Source: Niabella drilacis (GTDB taxonomy: Bacteria; Bacteroidota; Bacteroidia; Chitinophagales; Chitinophagaceae). From it: a stretch of 64,000 bases of DNA. How positions within the stretch are numbered: position 1 is the first letter of the stretch; each line of letters starts with the position of its first letter. A program made the position numbers and the translations under genes. The notes below the pieces were generated by a model, which saw only the letters and a program-made list of their open reading frames with translations, did not search any database and was not told where the DNA came from. Below, piece after piece: positions 52,675-62,282 of the stretch. The stretch is taken from contig NZ_FMZO01000001.1 of the NCBI RefSeq assembly GCF_900101395.1, positions 186,001 through 250,000 on the forward strand. Direction: 5' to 3'.

Positions 52675-55600
52675 ATGAGAGTTTGCCATTTATACCTGAC
52701 AGGATTGTGTTTTTTGTTGTTGGGAGCGTGTAGCACTGCCAAAAAGAACGGCAGCGACTGGAATACTGTGGAGCGTGTATTTACAACAGTGCCCGATTCC
52801 ATTCAGACCAGTGTGTACTGGTACTGGATATCCGATAACCTCTCAAAAGAAGGGGTTGTTAAGGACCTGCAGGCAATGAAGGCTGTTGGTATTAACCGGG
52901 CATTCATCGGTAATATAGGGTTAAGTGATCTGCCGGGCAATGCTTACGGTAAAGTAAAAATTTTTACAGATGAATGGTGGGATATTTTGCATACCGCATT
53001 AAAGACTGCCACCGAACTGAAAATCGATATCGGCATTTTCAATAGCCCGGGATGGAGCCAGTCGGGCGGGCCCTGGGTAAAACCCGGCCAGGCCATGCGG
53101 TATCTGGCAACAACGGATACCCTGGTAACCGGTGGCCGCCGTTTCCAGGCTCAATTGCGGGTTCCGGATAAAGACTTTCAGCCGGTACAGGTGCTGGCTT
53201 TTCGCGCGCCTAAGGATTATGGTCTAACAATAACAGCGGCAGGTTCCAAATTTCAATCAAACCTGAAAAGCCCGGCACTGCAAAACATTTTTGACAAAGA
53301 TGTAAATACAGAAGTTGCTTTGGAAAAAGGGCAGACAAATGAAATTACAATAACGACAGATAAGGCGTTTACTGCAAGAAGTTTTACCGTGTACCCCGGC
53401 CGGCGTAATATGGCCTTCGATGTAGTGCTGGAAGCCAGGAAAGGAAATGATTTTGTACCGGTTAGAGCATTCCGGCTGGACCGGAGCAACAATAATCTGA
53501 ATGTGGGATTTGAACCGTTTGCCCCGGTAACGGTTTCTTTTGATGCAGTGGAGGCAAGGGAATATAAAATCCTGGTCAAGAATGTGCAGGGCGATGGAGG
53601 AATAGCTGAAGTGGAAATTGCCGCGGCTCCGCGGGTGGAACGTTTTAAAGAGAAAACGTTGGTACGCATGCATCCTACACCGCTTCCGTACTGGCACGAC
53701 TATCAGTGGGAGCCGCAGGCTGCCGTACAGGACCCCGCTTATGTGGTAAAACCCGGGGATGTGCTGAATCTTACAGGTAATGTTGATAAAAGCGGTGTAC
53801 TTAACTGGGAGGTTCCAGAAGGACATTGGATCATTCTGAATTCAGGAATGGTGCCTACAGGAGTAACCAACGGTCCGGCAAGTCCCGAAGGAGTAGGACT
53901 TGAGATTGATAAAATGAACCAGGAACATGTGCTGGCGCATTTTAATGCTTTCATTGGTGAAATTTTGCGGAGGATACCTGAACAGGATCGCAGCGCATTT
54001 AAAGTTGCTGTGCAGGACAGCTATGAAACCGGAGGCCAGAACTGGACCGATGCGTTTGCGGCCAGGTTCAAAAAGGTATACGGCTATGACCCGGTACCTT
54101 TTTCGCCGGTATTTCACGGGTTTGTAGTAGGCAGCCAGGAACAGTCGGATCGTTTTTTATGGGACGTACGCCGGCTCATTGCTGATATGGTGGCCTATGA
54201 ATATGTAGGTGGTTTGCGTGATATAAGCCATAAACATGGGTTGACCATCTGGCTGGAAAATTACGGGCACTGGGGATTTCCCGGGGAGTTCCTGCAATAT
54301 GGCGGGCAATCAGATGAAATCGGAGGTGAGTTCTGGAGTGAGGGGGAATTGGGGAATATAGAGAACCGGGCTGCATCATCTGCCGCACATATTTACGGGA
54401 AAACAAAAGTGTCGGCAGAATCGTTTACAGCGGCGGGCAATACTTTTGGCCGGTACCCGGCTATGTTTAAGGAGCGGGGTGACCGCTTTTTTGCAGAGGG
54501 GATCAATAATACGTTGCTGCATGTATACATTCATCAGCCTTATGAAGGCAAATTACCTGGCGTAAATGCCTGGTTTGGGAACGAGTTCAATCGCTTCAAC
54601 ACCTGGTTTTATGATATGGGCGGTTTTATGCATTATATAAAAAGGAGCAATTACCTGCTGCAGCAGGGACGTTATGTAGCAGATGTGGCCTACTTTATAG
54701 GAGAGGATGCCCCCAAAATGACAGGAGTACAGGATCCTGCAATGCCCAAAGGGTATGCCTTCGATTATATGAATGCAGAAGTGCTGCTGAAAAGGGTAAC
54801 CATGAAGAATGGCCGCTTTACCCTTCCTGACGGACTTTCCTACAAAGTATTGGTACTGCCAAAGCTGGAAACCATCCGGCCCGAAGTGTTGCGTAAAGTT
54901 GAAGCATTGGTTAAAGCAGGAGGCGTAATATTAGGCCCCCGGCCGAAGCGCTCACCAAGTTTGGCAAACTATGCGGAGGCCGACCGGGAAGTGCAGCAAC
55001 TTGGGGCGGCGCTGTGGAACGGTGTTGATGGAAAAACCAGGACGGAAAATAAATATGGGAAAGGATTGGTGCTGAACGGGCTAACACTCGATGCGGCAAT
55101 GGAGCACCTTGCTATGGTTCCGGATGTAGCGCTTAAAAAGAACGACCCGGTTGTTTACCTGCACCGTACACTGAAGGATGGCGAGCTGTACTTTATAGCC
55201 AATCAGTCCGATAAAAAGATCAGCGCAACACCAGCGTTCCGGACTTCCGGAAGGGTGCCGGAATTGTGGGATGCGGTAAAAGGCACCATGAGGGAGCTGC
55301 CGGAGTTTACGGATAACGGCAGGCAGATTACCGTGCCGCTGGAGCTGGATAAATTTGAAAGCGCCTTTATCCTTTTTCGCAAATCCAAGTCAACGGAGCA
55401 AAATGGGAAACGTAATTTTCCGGCCCCGGAAAAAGTAATACCGGTTTCCGGTACCTGGGATGTGGCTTTTCAAAGCCCGGTTACAGGTAGTTTCAGTGTT
55501 AAGATGGATGAGCTGACAGATTGGTCCAGACACCGGGACTCGGCAATCAAGTATTTTTCCGGCGCGGCAACCTATAAAATTTCGTTACCCAGGTTAACCG

Positions 55601-55908
55601 TAGCCAAGGGCCAGAAAGTGCTCCTGGATTTGGGTGAACTGGTAGCTATCGGAACCGTTTCGGTAAATGGCAAAGAGGTAGGCAATGTATGGACCGCTCC
55701 TTATAAGCTGGATATCTCGGATTATCTGACCAAAGAGGACAACATATTGGAGGTTAGAGTTGTCAATACCTGGGTGAACCGGCTGATCGGGGACCAGCGT
55801 CTGCCTGCAGAGAAACGGAGCACATGGACGATCGTTAATCCTTACAACAGTAAAAGCCCGTTGCACAAAGCGGGATTAACGGGGCCGGTAACACTTGAGA
55901 TCTATTAA
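52675..55908 (+). CDS. GH106 family alpha-L-rhamnosidase-like lipoprotein
   Basis: A 1077-residue lipoprotein (lipobox LLLGAC near residue 19). N-terminal SVYWYWISDNLSKEGVVKDL and IGIFNSPGWSQSGGPWVKPG are typical of GH106. A large barrel region includes HGLTIWLENYGHWGFPGEFL and SDEIGGEFWSEGELG, rich in conserved acidic residues. The C-terminal beta-sandwich (VSVNGKEVGNVWTAPYKLDI, then NILEVRVVNTWVNRLIGDQR) is also typical. It probably releases terminal rhamnose from plant or microbial glycans at the cell surface. A GH78 gene follows 57 nt downstream. Confidence 0.9.
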   Translation: MRVCHLYLTGLCFLLLGACSTAKKNGSDWNTVERVFTTVPDSIQTSVYWYWISDNLSKEGVVKDLQAMKAVGINRAFIGNIGLSDLPGNAYGKVKIFTDEWWDILHTALKTATELKIDIGIFNSPGWSQSGGPWVKPGQAMRYLATTDTLVTGGRRFQAQLRVPDKDFQPVQVLAFRAPKDYGLTITAAGSKFQSNLKSPALQNIFDKDVNTEVALEKGQTNEITITTDKAFTARSFTVYPGRRNMAFDVVLEARKGNDFVPVRAFRLDRSNNNLNVGFEPFAPVTVSFDAVEAREYKILVKNVQGDGGIAEVEIAAAPRVERFKEKTLVRMHPTPLPYWHDYQWEPQAAVQDPAYVVKPGDVLNLTGNVDKSGVLNWEVPEGHWIILNSGMVPTGVTNGPASPEGVGLEIDKMNQEHVLAHFNAFIGEILRRIPEQDRSAFKVAVQDSYETGGQNWTDAFAARFKKVYGYDPVPFSPVFHGFVVGSQEQSDRFLWDVRRLIADMVAYEYVGGLRDISHKHGLTIWLENYGHWGFPGEFLQYGGQSDEIGGEFWSEGELGNIENRAASSAAHIYGKTKVSAESFTAAGNTFGRYPAMFKERGDRFFAEGINNTLLHVYIHQPYEGKLPGVNAWFGNEFNRFNTWFYDMGGFMHYIKRSNYLLQQGRYVADVAYFIGEDAPKMTGVQDPAMPKGYAFDYMNAEVLLKRVTMKNGRFTLPDGLSYKVLVLPKLETIRPEVLRKVEALVKAGGVILGPRPKRSPSLANYAEADREVQQLGAALWNGVDGKTRTENKYGKGLVLNGLTLDAAMEHLAMVPDVALKKNDPVVYLHRTLKDGELYFIANQSDKKISATPAFRTSGRVPELWDAVKGTMRELPEFTDNGRQITVPLELDKFESAFILFRKSKSTEQNGKRNFPAPEKVIPVSGTWDVAFQSPVTGSFSVKMDELTDWSRHRDSAIKYFSGAATYKISLPRLTVAKGQKVLLDLGELVAIGTVSVNGKEVGNVWTAPYKLDISDYLTKEDNILEVRVVNTWVNRLIGDQRLPAEKRSTWTIVNPYNSKSPLHKAGLTGPVTLEIY

Positions 55909-55965
55909 TTAAAGAATACACTGAAATTTGACGAAGACTGCTGACAGCGTTTAAAAAATAAACAG

Positions 55966-57705
55966 ATGAAAAGAAGAGTATTGTTCCTCGTGCTGGGGCT
56001 ATGTGGATTGTGTTTGCTGCCGGGTATTGCCACAGCTCAGGCAAGGCCGGCAGAACGGAAGCTGAAAAGTCCGCTTACGAGGGAATACGTGTATCCGGCA
56101 AGAATTGTTTGGCAGCAAGGCCAGGTTAAGGGCGCAGAGCAGTTGCTGAAGGAAGGTATCGGACAGGCCAGTTTGAACAATTCCGACGTGGTGGTATTAA
56201 AAACGACGGGGAAGGCCCCTGCCAGCATTTTGCTGGATTTTGGAAGAGAAATGAATGGCGCGCTTGAGATTATAACGGGCATGTGGCCCGCGCCCAATAA
56301 CCCCAGGAAGGTACGTATCCGCTTTGGAGAATCGGTGAGCGAAGCAATGGCCGAACTGGGTGCGCATGGATCTACCAACGATCACGCTATCCGGGACTTT
56401 AACCTGATGGTGCCCTGGCTGGGGAAAGTGCAAAGCGGTGAGTCCGGTTTCCGTTTTGCAAGGATCGATCTGCTGGATGTTAATGCCGAAGTTCATTTGA
56501 AAGAAGTGCGGGTGATTTCCACCTACAGGGATATCCCCTACCTGGGATCGTTTAAATGCAGTAATGAGCGGTTGAATAAGATCTGGAACGTTGGGGCCTA
56601 TACCGTTCACCTGAATATGCAGGATTATTTGTGGGATGGGATCAAACGCGATCGCCTGGTATGGGTAGGGGATCTTCACCCGGAAGTGTCTACGGTGAAC
56701 TCCGTTTTTGGGTATAACGAAGTAGTGCCTAAGAGTCTTGACCTGGCCCGCAATACGACACCGCTGCCGGGGTGGATGAGTGGTATCAGTACCTACTCCA
56801 TGTGGTGGATCATTATCCAGCATGAGTGGTATATGCATCATGGAAACCTCTCATATCTGAAAGAGCAAAAAGAATACTTACAGGGATTACTGAAGCAGAT
56901 TACCGGCAAAGTAGTGAACGGTGTGGAAAAAATGGATGGGAACCGCTTCCTCGATTGGCCTTCCAGCAAGGATACCGTAGCTATTCATGCAGGTTTACAG
57001 GCAATGACCATATGGAGCCTCGAATGCGGTGCGAAGCTAAGTGCCATCCTGGGAGACGCCGCCACAGCAAAGCAATGCCGCGAGACGGCAGCGGAAATGC
57101 GGAAAATAGTGCCGCCGCACAACAACAGCAAGCAGGCGGCCGCGTTGCTTTCCCTGGTAGGGATGATGGATGCGGGTAAGGCTTATTCAGATGTGTTGTC
57201 GGTTGGCGGGGCAAAGAACTTTTCCACGTTCTATGGGTATTATATGTTGGAGGCAATGGCCAAAGCCGGAAAATACAAGGAGGCAATGGATATTATGATG
57301 CAGTATTGGGGCGGCATGCTCGACCTGGGCGCTACTACTTTCTGGGAAGACTTTAACATTGACTGGATGAAAAATGCGGCCCGTATAGATGAGCTGGTGC
57401 CGGCCGGGAAAGTAGATGTTCATGCCGCCTACGGGGACTATTGTTATGTAGGCCATCGTCATAGTTTCTGCCATGGATGGGCATCCGGTCCTACGGTATG
57501 GTTATCGGAACATGTCCTGGGGTTAAAGGCGGTAGCACCGGGGGGAAAAGTGTTCCGCTTAAAACCACATTTGGGAGATCTTGCTTTTGCAGAGGGCACT
57601 TTTCCCACAAAGCTGGGCGTCATACGGGTAAAGCATGTAAAAGATAAAAAAGGGAAAGTGGTCACCACGGTACAGGCCCCAAAAGGGATCCGGATTTTAA
57701 GATAA
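55966..57705 (+). CDS. GH78-like alpha-L-rhamnosidase
   Basis: A 579-residue exported protein (signal peptide MKRRVLFLVLGLCGLCLLPG, then IATAQA). The (alpha/alpha)6-barrel of GH78 is marked by YLWDGIKRDRLVWVGDLHPE, corresponding to the general-acid region, and by GATTFWEDFNIDW. The C-terminal KLGVIRVKHVKDKKGKVVTT is a beta domain. It is shorter than many GH78 enzymes, which carry more N-terminal beta domains. With the GH106 gene it forms a rhamnose-releasing pair. Confidence 0.88.
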   Translation: MKRRVLFLVLGLCGLCLLPGIATAQARPAERKLKSPLTREYVYPARIVWQQGQVKGAEQLLKEGIGQASLNNSDVVVLKTTGKAPASILLDFGREMNGALEIITGMWPAPNNPRKVRIRFGESVSEAMAELGAHGSTNDHAIRDFNLMVPWLGKVQSGESGFRFARIDLLDVNAEVHLKEVRVISTYRDIPYLGSFKCSNERLNKIWNVGAYTVHLNMQDYLWDGIKRDRLVWVGDLHPEVSTVNSVFGYNEVVPKSLDLARNTTPLPGWMSGISTYSMWWIIIQHEWYMHHGNLSYLKEQKEYLQGLLKQITGKVVNGVEKMDGNRFLDWPSSKDTVAIHAGLQAMTIWSLECGAKLSAILGDAATAKQCRETAAEMRKIVPPHNNSKQAAALLSLVGMMDAGKAYSDVLSVGGAKNFSTFYGYYMLEAMAKAGKYKEAMDIMMQYWGGMLDLGATTFWEDFNIDWMKNAARIDELVPAGKVDVHAAYGDYCYVGHRHSFCHGWASGPTVWLSEHVLGLKAVAPGGKVFRLKPHLGDLAFAEGTFPTKLGVIRVKHVKDKKGKVVTTVQAPKGIRILR

Positions 57706-57731
57706 TACCTGTTAAGAACGGCAACCGGAAC

Positions 57732-57773
57732 TAATGATGGCAGCAGGTGCATGCCTGCGCATTTTCATCATTA
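57732..57773. terminator. Two-tier hairpin after GH78 gene
   Basis: Outer 8-bp stem TAATGATG (57732-57739) with CATCATTA (57766-57773), inner stem GCAGG (57743-57747) with CCTGC (57754-57758). No clear T-tract, so it could be a 3' stabiliser rather than a terminator. Confidence 0.45.
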
Positions 57774-58477
57774 AGGCCCCGGATGGCGCCACCGGCCTAT
57801 GGTTCAGGCATCGCAGGAAGCGCTGTAGCTATGCAGCACCCGGTTGCGCCGGTATTTCAGTGAGCACTATATTTTAAACACGCAACAGCCGCGGCGCCTG
57901 CGCCGGTGTTACCCCTTCCGTTTCATAAGGGGCTTTTGAATCATTCCTGATTTTATAATAAGGCCCTTCCCGTTTTGACCGGTTTGCTGTGAGCCTGCAG
58001 CGCTTAGCCTGGCGCCCGTCTGATGGTAACCGGGAAAACCCGGAACACCAATACCCGCCATTTCATAGAAGCTTTGCTGATAAGAATGGCCGCGTTTTCT
58101 GCGGTAAATTGCTCTAAAAGGCTCCGGCAGGTATTTACCAGTGGAAACGTAAAAAGCAGCTTTCGGCCGTTCATTGCAGGATCTTTTTCCCGGCGGGCAA
58201 TCGACCGGCGCCCGGGTATCATTGATGGCACGCAACTTCGGTTGTTTTTCTCCTTCTTCTTAATAATTGCAGCAGCCATCCGTGGAGCTGTTTCTGCAAT
58301 GGTTGAACGTCGGTGTAGGATTTACATTTATATCCGGATTTATTTACAGGGAGAGATGATAACTGATCTGTGCCAAAGGAGCGTTTACCGGAGAAATCAT
58401 GTTTTTTAATGATTGCCGGCAGCCCTTCGCGCACCTACTTTTACAATATAAAAGTTAACAACCAAAAATCACATAAA
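57774..58477. other. Gene-free gap before propeller lipoprotein
   Basis: About 700 nt. Several overlapping frames of 60-128 codons are open on both strands, but none shows a recognisable domain, normal codon use or a good start. GC-rich small palindromes (for example CGGCGC-ct-GCGCCG near 57890) are present. No promoter is assigned with confidence. Confidence 0.5.
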
Positions 58478-59584
58478 ATGAAAAAGATCCACTGGGTCAT
58501 CCTTACCTGTTGCGCAACAATGCTCTTCGCATTGGGGTGTAAAAAAGAAGAAGCTGTTTCAACGGCGATCACAACGGCTTCGGCCAATGCCGGTAATGCT
58601 GCCCGGAAGGCCGCCGGCGGTGAAACCATGATGCTTGATAACGGGAATATAAATTCCGGCGCCTCGGCCACAGTCATCTCCGGTAATGATGTATATACTG
58701 CCGGCTGGGACAATGTTGGCGGCAACGCTGTGGCCACCTATTGGAAAAACGGAACGGCCGTTCATCTTTCTGATGGAACGCATCAATCAGAAGGCCGTGG
58801 CATCACGGTTTCAGGCCATGATGTATATGTAGTGGGTACGGAACGCATTGGCAATACTGATGTGGCTACCTATTGGAAAAATGGTGTAAAGACCAACCTG
58901 TCCAATACCATGTCAGTGGCTTATGATGTAGCGGTGTCAAATGGTGATGTGTATATTGCCGGGGGTGCGCGGACTGGCCTTGTCGGGGTGGCTAAATATT
59001 GGAAAAATGGCATCCCTGTTGCGATTGGCGATAGTACCTATTTCAAAATTGCTGAGGCAATATCCATCGCCGTTGTTGACACTGATGTATATGTGGCCAC
59101 AACAGAAGTAACCGGCCCGCAGCTTGACCAGGCCACCGCCAAATACTGGAAAAACGGGGTTGCTACCTCGCTGTCGGATGGCGTGCATAATTCTTATGCC
59201 CATAAAATAGCCGTAGTGGACGGCGACGTTTATGTATGTGGCTACCAGGGCAGCGATGCTTATAATGTGGCCACTTACTGGAAAAATGGCACTGCTGTGG
59301 TCCTTACGGATGGTACATCCGCTTCTATCAGCACCGGCATTGCCGTACAGGGTAACAGGGTTTATGTTGCCGGCAATGTAGATTTCAACCACCCCGGCAG
59401 GTTTCCCAAAGCCGTTTACTGGAAAGATGGCACCCCGATAGCGCTTACAGACGGTACCAGCCGGTCGGTAGCCTTTTCCATGGCATTGCATGGCAATACC
59501 CTGTACGTTCCCGGCTATAAAGACTTCAACGGTATACGTGCAGCAACCATCTGGAAAAATTGCAAGAACTGCGGCACATTTTAA
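58478..59584 (+). CDS. Seven-repeat beta-propeller-like lipoprotein
   Basis: A 368-residue lipoprotein (MKKIHWVILTCCATMLFALG then Cys). After an Ala/Thr-rich linker it consists of seven repeats of about 42-48 residues. Each has the pattern DVYVxG..., then AxYWKNGxxxxLxDGT; the last is modified to ATIWKNCKNCGTF. Seven such units would close a seven-bladed propeller exposed at the cell surface. The repeats are very alike. No catalytic residues are evident. The ATG at 58478 is chosen because it starts the signal peptide. Function unknown; binding is a reasonable guess. Confidence 0.8.
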   Translation: MKKIHWVILTCCATMLFALGCKKEEAVSTAITTASANAGNAARKAAGGETMMLDNGNINSGASATVISGNDVYTAGWDNVGGNAVATYWKNGTAVHLSDGTHQSEGRGITVSGHDVYVVGTERIGNTDVATYWKNGVKTNLSNTMSVAYDVAVSNGDVYIAGGARTGLVGVAKYWKNGIPVAIGDSTYFKIAEAISIAVVDTDVYVATTEVTGPQLDQATAKYWKNGVATSLSDGVHNSYAHKIAVVDGDVYVCGYQGSDAYNVATYWKNGTAVVLTDGTSASISTGIAVQGNRVYVAGNVDFNHPGRFPKAVYWKDGTPIALTDGTSRSVAFSMALHGNTLYVPGYKDFNGIRAATIWKNCKNCGTF

Positions 59585-60392
59585 GCATGGGCTGTTGATC
59601 AGCAGCTGCTGAAAAGTTGGTGGGTTTATTGGCCCGGCTGCGGTGCCTGTGGCAGCTGTCTTGCCACGCTCGTTTCATCGTTCGGACTATAGGGCATCAT
59701 GGGTTGTTAAAACAATCCGTAACAACCTGTGATAAGTCATTCATTTAGCAGGGCATTTCTTTTTATGCTTTTCGGCAGCGTTAGGGCACCAAAGGAAAGC
59801 TTCGCCGTGGTCACTTACAGGCCATCAAAGGATGAAAAAAAGAAAAGAGAAGCCGGTGGGCTTTTGGAGAACCATGGGGCAAAGGTTGATATTGTGTTAT
59901 CAGTATTTTTTCGGTTGTTAGAAGGCGATACCGATAGCAGAACGGGTTTTCAGAACTATATCCGTCGCTGTTATTTGTAGAGAAGCATAACCTGCCGGTA
60001 CTGGTGCCGGCAGCCAGGGACAGCTGTCCGCCCAGGCGATTGTAAACCGGGCGGAAGATGCATCGCAAGTCTGTAAAGCCCGGTTAACGGAACGGGTTAA
60101 TCGCGACCGGTCCTGGAAATTAGATGACAAGAAAAATAAAGGCAGATCGCTTTTTCAATACAAGCCCGGTTATTTCCGGCAAACCCGTATTTCTCTGGCG
60201 CCGGGCCTTTTGCCCGCTAAAGACTGGCCTTGGAATTAAACCGCCCGTTTCCTGCTTATTACTGCCACCGGTATGCAGAGCTTCACTGGTGCAATATCCC
60301 CCAAATCCAGCACGGATAGGATGAACAGCCGAAATTGCCGGCGCCGCTGAAAAAAATCAATAACATTTTTTTGTCATCAGATAGCCAACCCT
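59585..60392. other. Gene-free gap before tRNA-Ser
   Basis: About 800 nt with no credible gene. A frame at 59729-59980 (83 codons) has no recognisable domain. A palindrome (CTGCCGG/CCGGCAG) lies near 59992-60013. This may be decayed sequence next to the tRNA-linked island. Confidence 0.45.
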
Positions 60393-60400
60393 TACTTTTG
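60393..60400 (+). promoter_or_regulatory. Putative -7 box of tRNA-Ser
   Basis: TACTTTTG fits TAnnTTTG and ends 4 nt before the mature tRNA 5' end. Confidence 0.6.
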
Positions 60401-60404
60401 CCGC

Positions 60405-60489
60405 GGAGAGCTGGCAGAGTGGTCGAATGCGGCGGTCTTGAAAACCGTTGACTGTAACAGGTCCGGGGGTTCGAATCCCTCGCTCTCCG
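60405..60489 (+). tRNA. tRNA-Ser (anticodon UGA)
   Basis: An 85-nt class II tRNA: acceptor stem GGAGAGC / GCTCTCC with discriminator G at 60489, D arm TGGCAGAGTGGTCGAATGCG, anticodon arm CGGTCTTGAAAACCG with anticodon TGA, a long variable arm as expected for Ser, and T arm GGGGGTTCGAATCCCTC. CCA is not encoded. A recombinase remnant lies directly downstream, so its 3' end is a likely attachment site. Confidence 0.97.
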
Positions 60490-60505
60490 CTTTTAACTCT
60501 GAAAG

Positions 60506-60745
60506 TCAGATAACTATAAGTTCGGGGGACCAAAACAGGGACACTTGCCTATCAAATAGCTTTATTGCTTCAGCTTTCGCCTGATCCGATACGTCGATAT
60601 ATGGCTTCATGGATTTATAATTGCTGTGCCCGGTCCGCTTCATTACAACTTGCAGTGCAATACCCAGCATTAGCGCGTTACATACTAAAGGTCCTACTGC
60701 CCGTATGTGTGCGTAATAGAGCGTATTTAGGTAATACTTCATCGA
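60506..60745 (-). pseudogene. Decayed C-terminal fragment of tyrosine recombinase (integrase)
   Basis: On the minus strand the C-terminal catalytic part of a Bacteroidota phage-type integrase is visible: ALMLGIALQVVMKRTGHSNY with the box His, then KSMKPYIDVSDQAKAEAIKL with the nucleophile Tyr. The preceding box II segment (RFDEVLPKYALLRTHTGSRT then F) is in another frame, about one base out, and has Ser where the catalytic Arg of HTxR is expected. The N-terminal two thirds are absent. It abuts tRNA-Ser, as integrases of tRNA-targeting elements do. Confidence 0.8.
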
Positions 60746-60829
60746 ACCGGGTTATGTAGTGTATTGTTGTAAAACTTTTCCATAAGCTATTTTGAAAAAT
60801 TGCCGTTCGCTGCTCTATAAAGAAAAGCA

Positions 60830-61543
60830 TCATTTCGAAATTGCAAGTTTATCAAGAAACCGAAATAGCTTTCCGTTCATCACTGTATAATCAAAACTGC
60901 GGATTTCATCGGGTTTTTGGACAAATTTGTGCGTAGTGCTATTAGTTAAAAAATCTTCATCTTCTGCGATGAGCAATTCTATTACTTCCGGTGTAAGTTC
61001 CATGTGGCATTGAAAGCCATAAACAAGATTACTGTATGCTATTATCTGTCTTGGGCAGCCTATACTTGTTGCTAATATTTTGCTTTCCGGTGTAAGCCCC
61101 GGCATATCGCTGTGCCAATGTCCGACAGGTAATATTGAGCCGAAGTGATTTACTTTTTCGTCTTTCAAGCCGTCTTTTGTAAGTTGTATCGGGAATACGC
61201 CAATTTCTTTTTCAGGGCTATTTTCTGTTTTTGCTCCCAACGCTTCGCCAATAAGTTGCGAACCTAAACAAACACCTACAACTGCTTTTCCCGCGGTAAT
61301 TGTTTTTTGTATTAAAGCAATCTCGGCTTTTGCGTTAAAATGGGGACATTCTTCGTTGGTGGTTTGGGGGCTCTGCGGGCCACCCATGACTACCAACATA
61401 TCAATATTCCCGGCTGTGTTAGGTAATGGTTGGTTCTCATACACTTTTGAAAAAGTAATAGTATGGTTTCTTTCCTTTGCCCATCCATAGTATGCTCCCG
61501 GAGCTTCAAAGATTTCGTGTTGTATAAAATGTACTTTCATTGT
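60830..61543 (-). CDS. Class I glutamine amidotransferase (GMP synthase-like domain)
   Basis: A stand-alone GATase1 protein of 237 residues: catalytic Cys in VVGVCLGSQLIGEALGA and the His/Glu of the triad in YGFQCHMELTPE, with MLVVMGGPQSPQTTNEE before them. Such proteins hydrolyse glutamine or modify small amines; no synthetase partner is encoded here. The ATG at 61543 (MKVHFIQHEIFEAPGAYYGW) lies 4 nt after the YggS-like stop and is preferred to in-frame ATGs at 61564 and 61600 that overlap that gene. Last gene of the minus-strand operon. Confidence 0.85.
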   Translation of the reverse strand, partial: TMKVHFIQHEIFEAPGAYYGWAKERNHTITFSKVYENQPLPNTAGNIDMLVVMGGPQSPQTTNEECPHFNAKAEIALIQKTITAGKAVVGVCLGSQLIGEALGAKTENSPEKEIGVFPIQLTKDGLKDEKVNHFGSILPVGHWHSDMPGLTPESKILATSIGCPRQIIAYSNLVYGFQCHMELTPEVIELLIAEDEDFLTNSTTHKFVQKPDEIRSFDYTVMNGKLFRFLDKLAISK

Positions 61544-61547
61544 ACGT

Positions 61548-62282
61548 TCAGTTTTTATTTTCATTCCAATAGTAGCTATCGGGATAAATTCTCTGCCCAA
61601 AAATTGCCGTACCTACCCTTACAATCGTTGCTCCTTCTGCTATGGCAGTTTCCATATCGCCACTCATTCCCATTGATAGTTCCTGCATTTCCACGTTTGG
61701 AATATTTAAGGATATTATTTCTTGTTGAATTTTTCTAAGCAAACGAAAACATTCACGCACTTTCTCGGTTTCAGCACTGAACAGACCTATGGTCATTAGA
61801 CCTTTTATCTTAAGCGTTTCAAACTTTGCAACTTCTTTTACCAGCTCAATGACATTATTGGGATGTACACCAAATTTGCTTTCTTCGTTTGAGGTATTTA
61901 CCTGTATCAAAACCTCAATAGTTTTGCTTTCAAATAACAATCGTTGATGCAATTTCTCCGCTAAATCCAAACGGTCAAGCGACTGGATGCAGGATACATT
62001 GTACTTCAACAGGTCTTTTATTTTATTAGTTTGCAAATGCCCTATGAAATGATTGGTGTGCGGAACTTCCTGCAAAGCCTCATACTTTTCTTTGATTTCC
62101 TGTATCTTGTTTTCTGCTATCAATGTATGCCCTGCCTGTAAAGCAATTTTAATACGATCGGCAGATACGGTTTTGGTTGCCAATAATAGTTTTACTTCAT
62201 CGGGATTTCTGTTGCTATGCTTACAGGCGTTATTTATCCGCTCCTTTATGACGGCTATATTTTCTAAAATTTCTTCGCCCAT
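61548..62282 (-). CDS. YggS/PLPBP family pyridoxal-phosphate homeostasis protein
   Basis: A PLP-binding protein of 244 residues with an alanine-racemase-like barrel. It carries the PLP Lys in LLLATKTVSADRI, the ENKIQEIKEKYEAL helix (GENRVQE in other members), FIGHLQTNKIKDLL, VNTSNEESKFGV, GLMTIGLF, ELSMGMSGDMETAI and VRVGTAIFGQR. Members buffer PLP and affect amino-acid metabolism. The start overlaps the AAA+ gene by 19 nt. It is probably a second, island-borne copy, but other copies cannot be seen here. Confidence 0.92.
   Translation of the reverse strand: MGEEILENIAVIKERINNACKHSNRNPDEVKLLLATKTVSADRIKIALQAGHTLIAENKIQEIKEKYEALQEVPHTNHFIGHLQTNKIKDLLKYNVSCIQSLDRLDLAEKLHQRLLFESKTIEVLIQVNTSNEESKFGVHPNNVIELVKEVAKFETLKIKGLMTIGLFSAETEKVRECFRLLRKIQQEIISLNIPNVEMQELSMGMSGDMETAIAEGATIVRVGTAIFGQRIYPDSYYWNENKN

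Noticed and set aside
57909-58409. Overlapping frames of 91-128 codons on both strands after the GH78 gene
   Set aside because: Mutually overlapping on opposite strands, with no recognisable motif and poor codon use. A gap in GC-rich DNA is the simpler explanation.
59729-59980. 83-codon frame before tRNA-Ser
   Set aside because: No domain, no promoter, no neighbour link.
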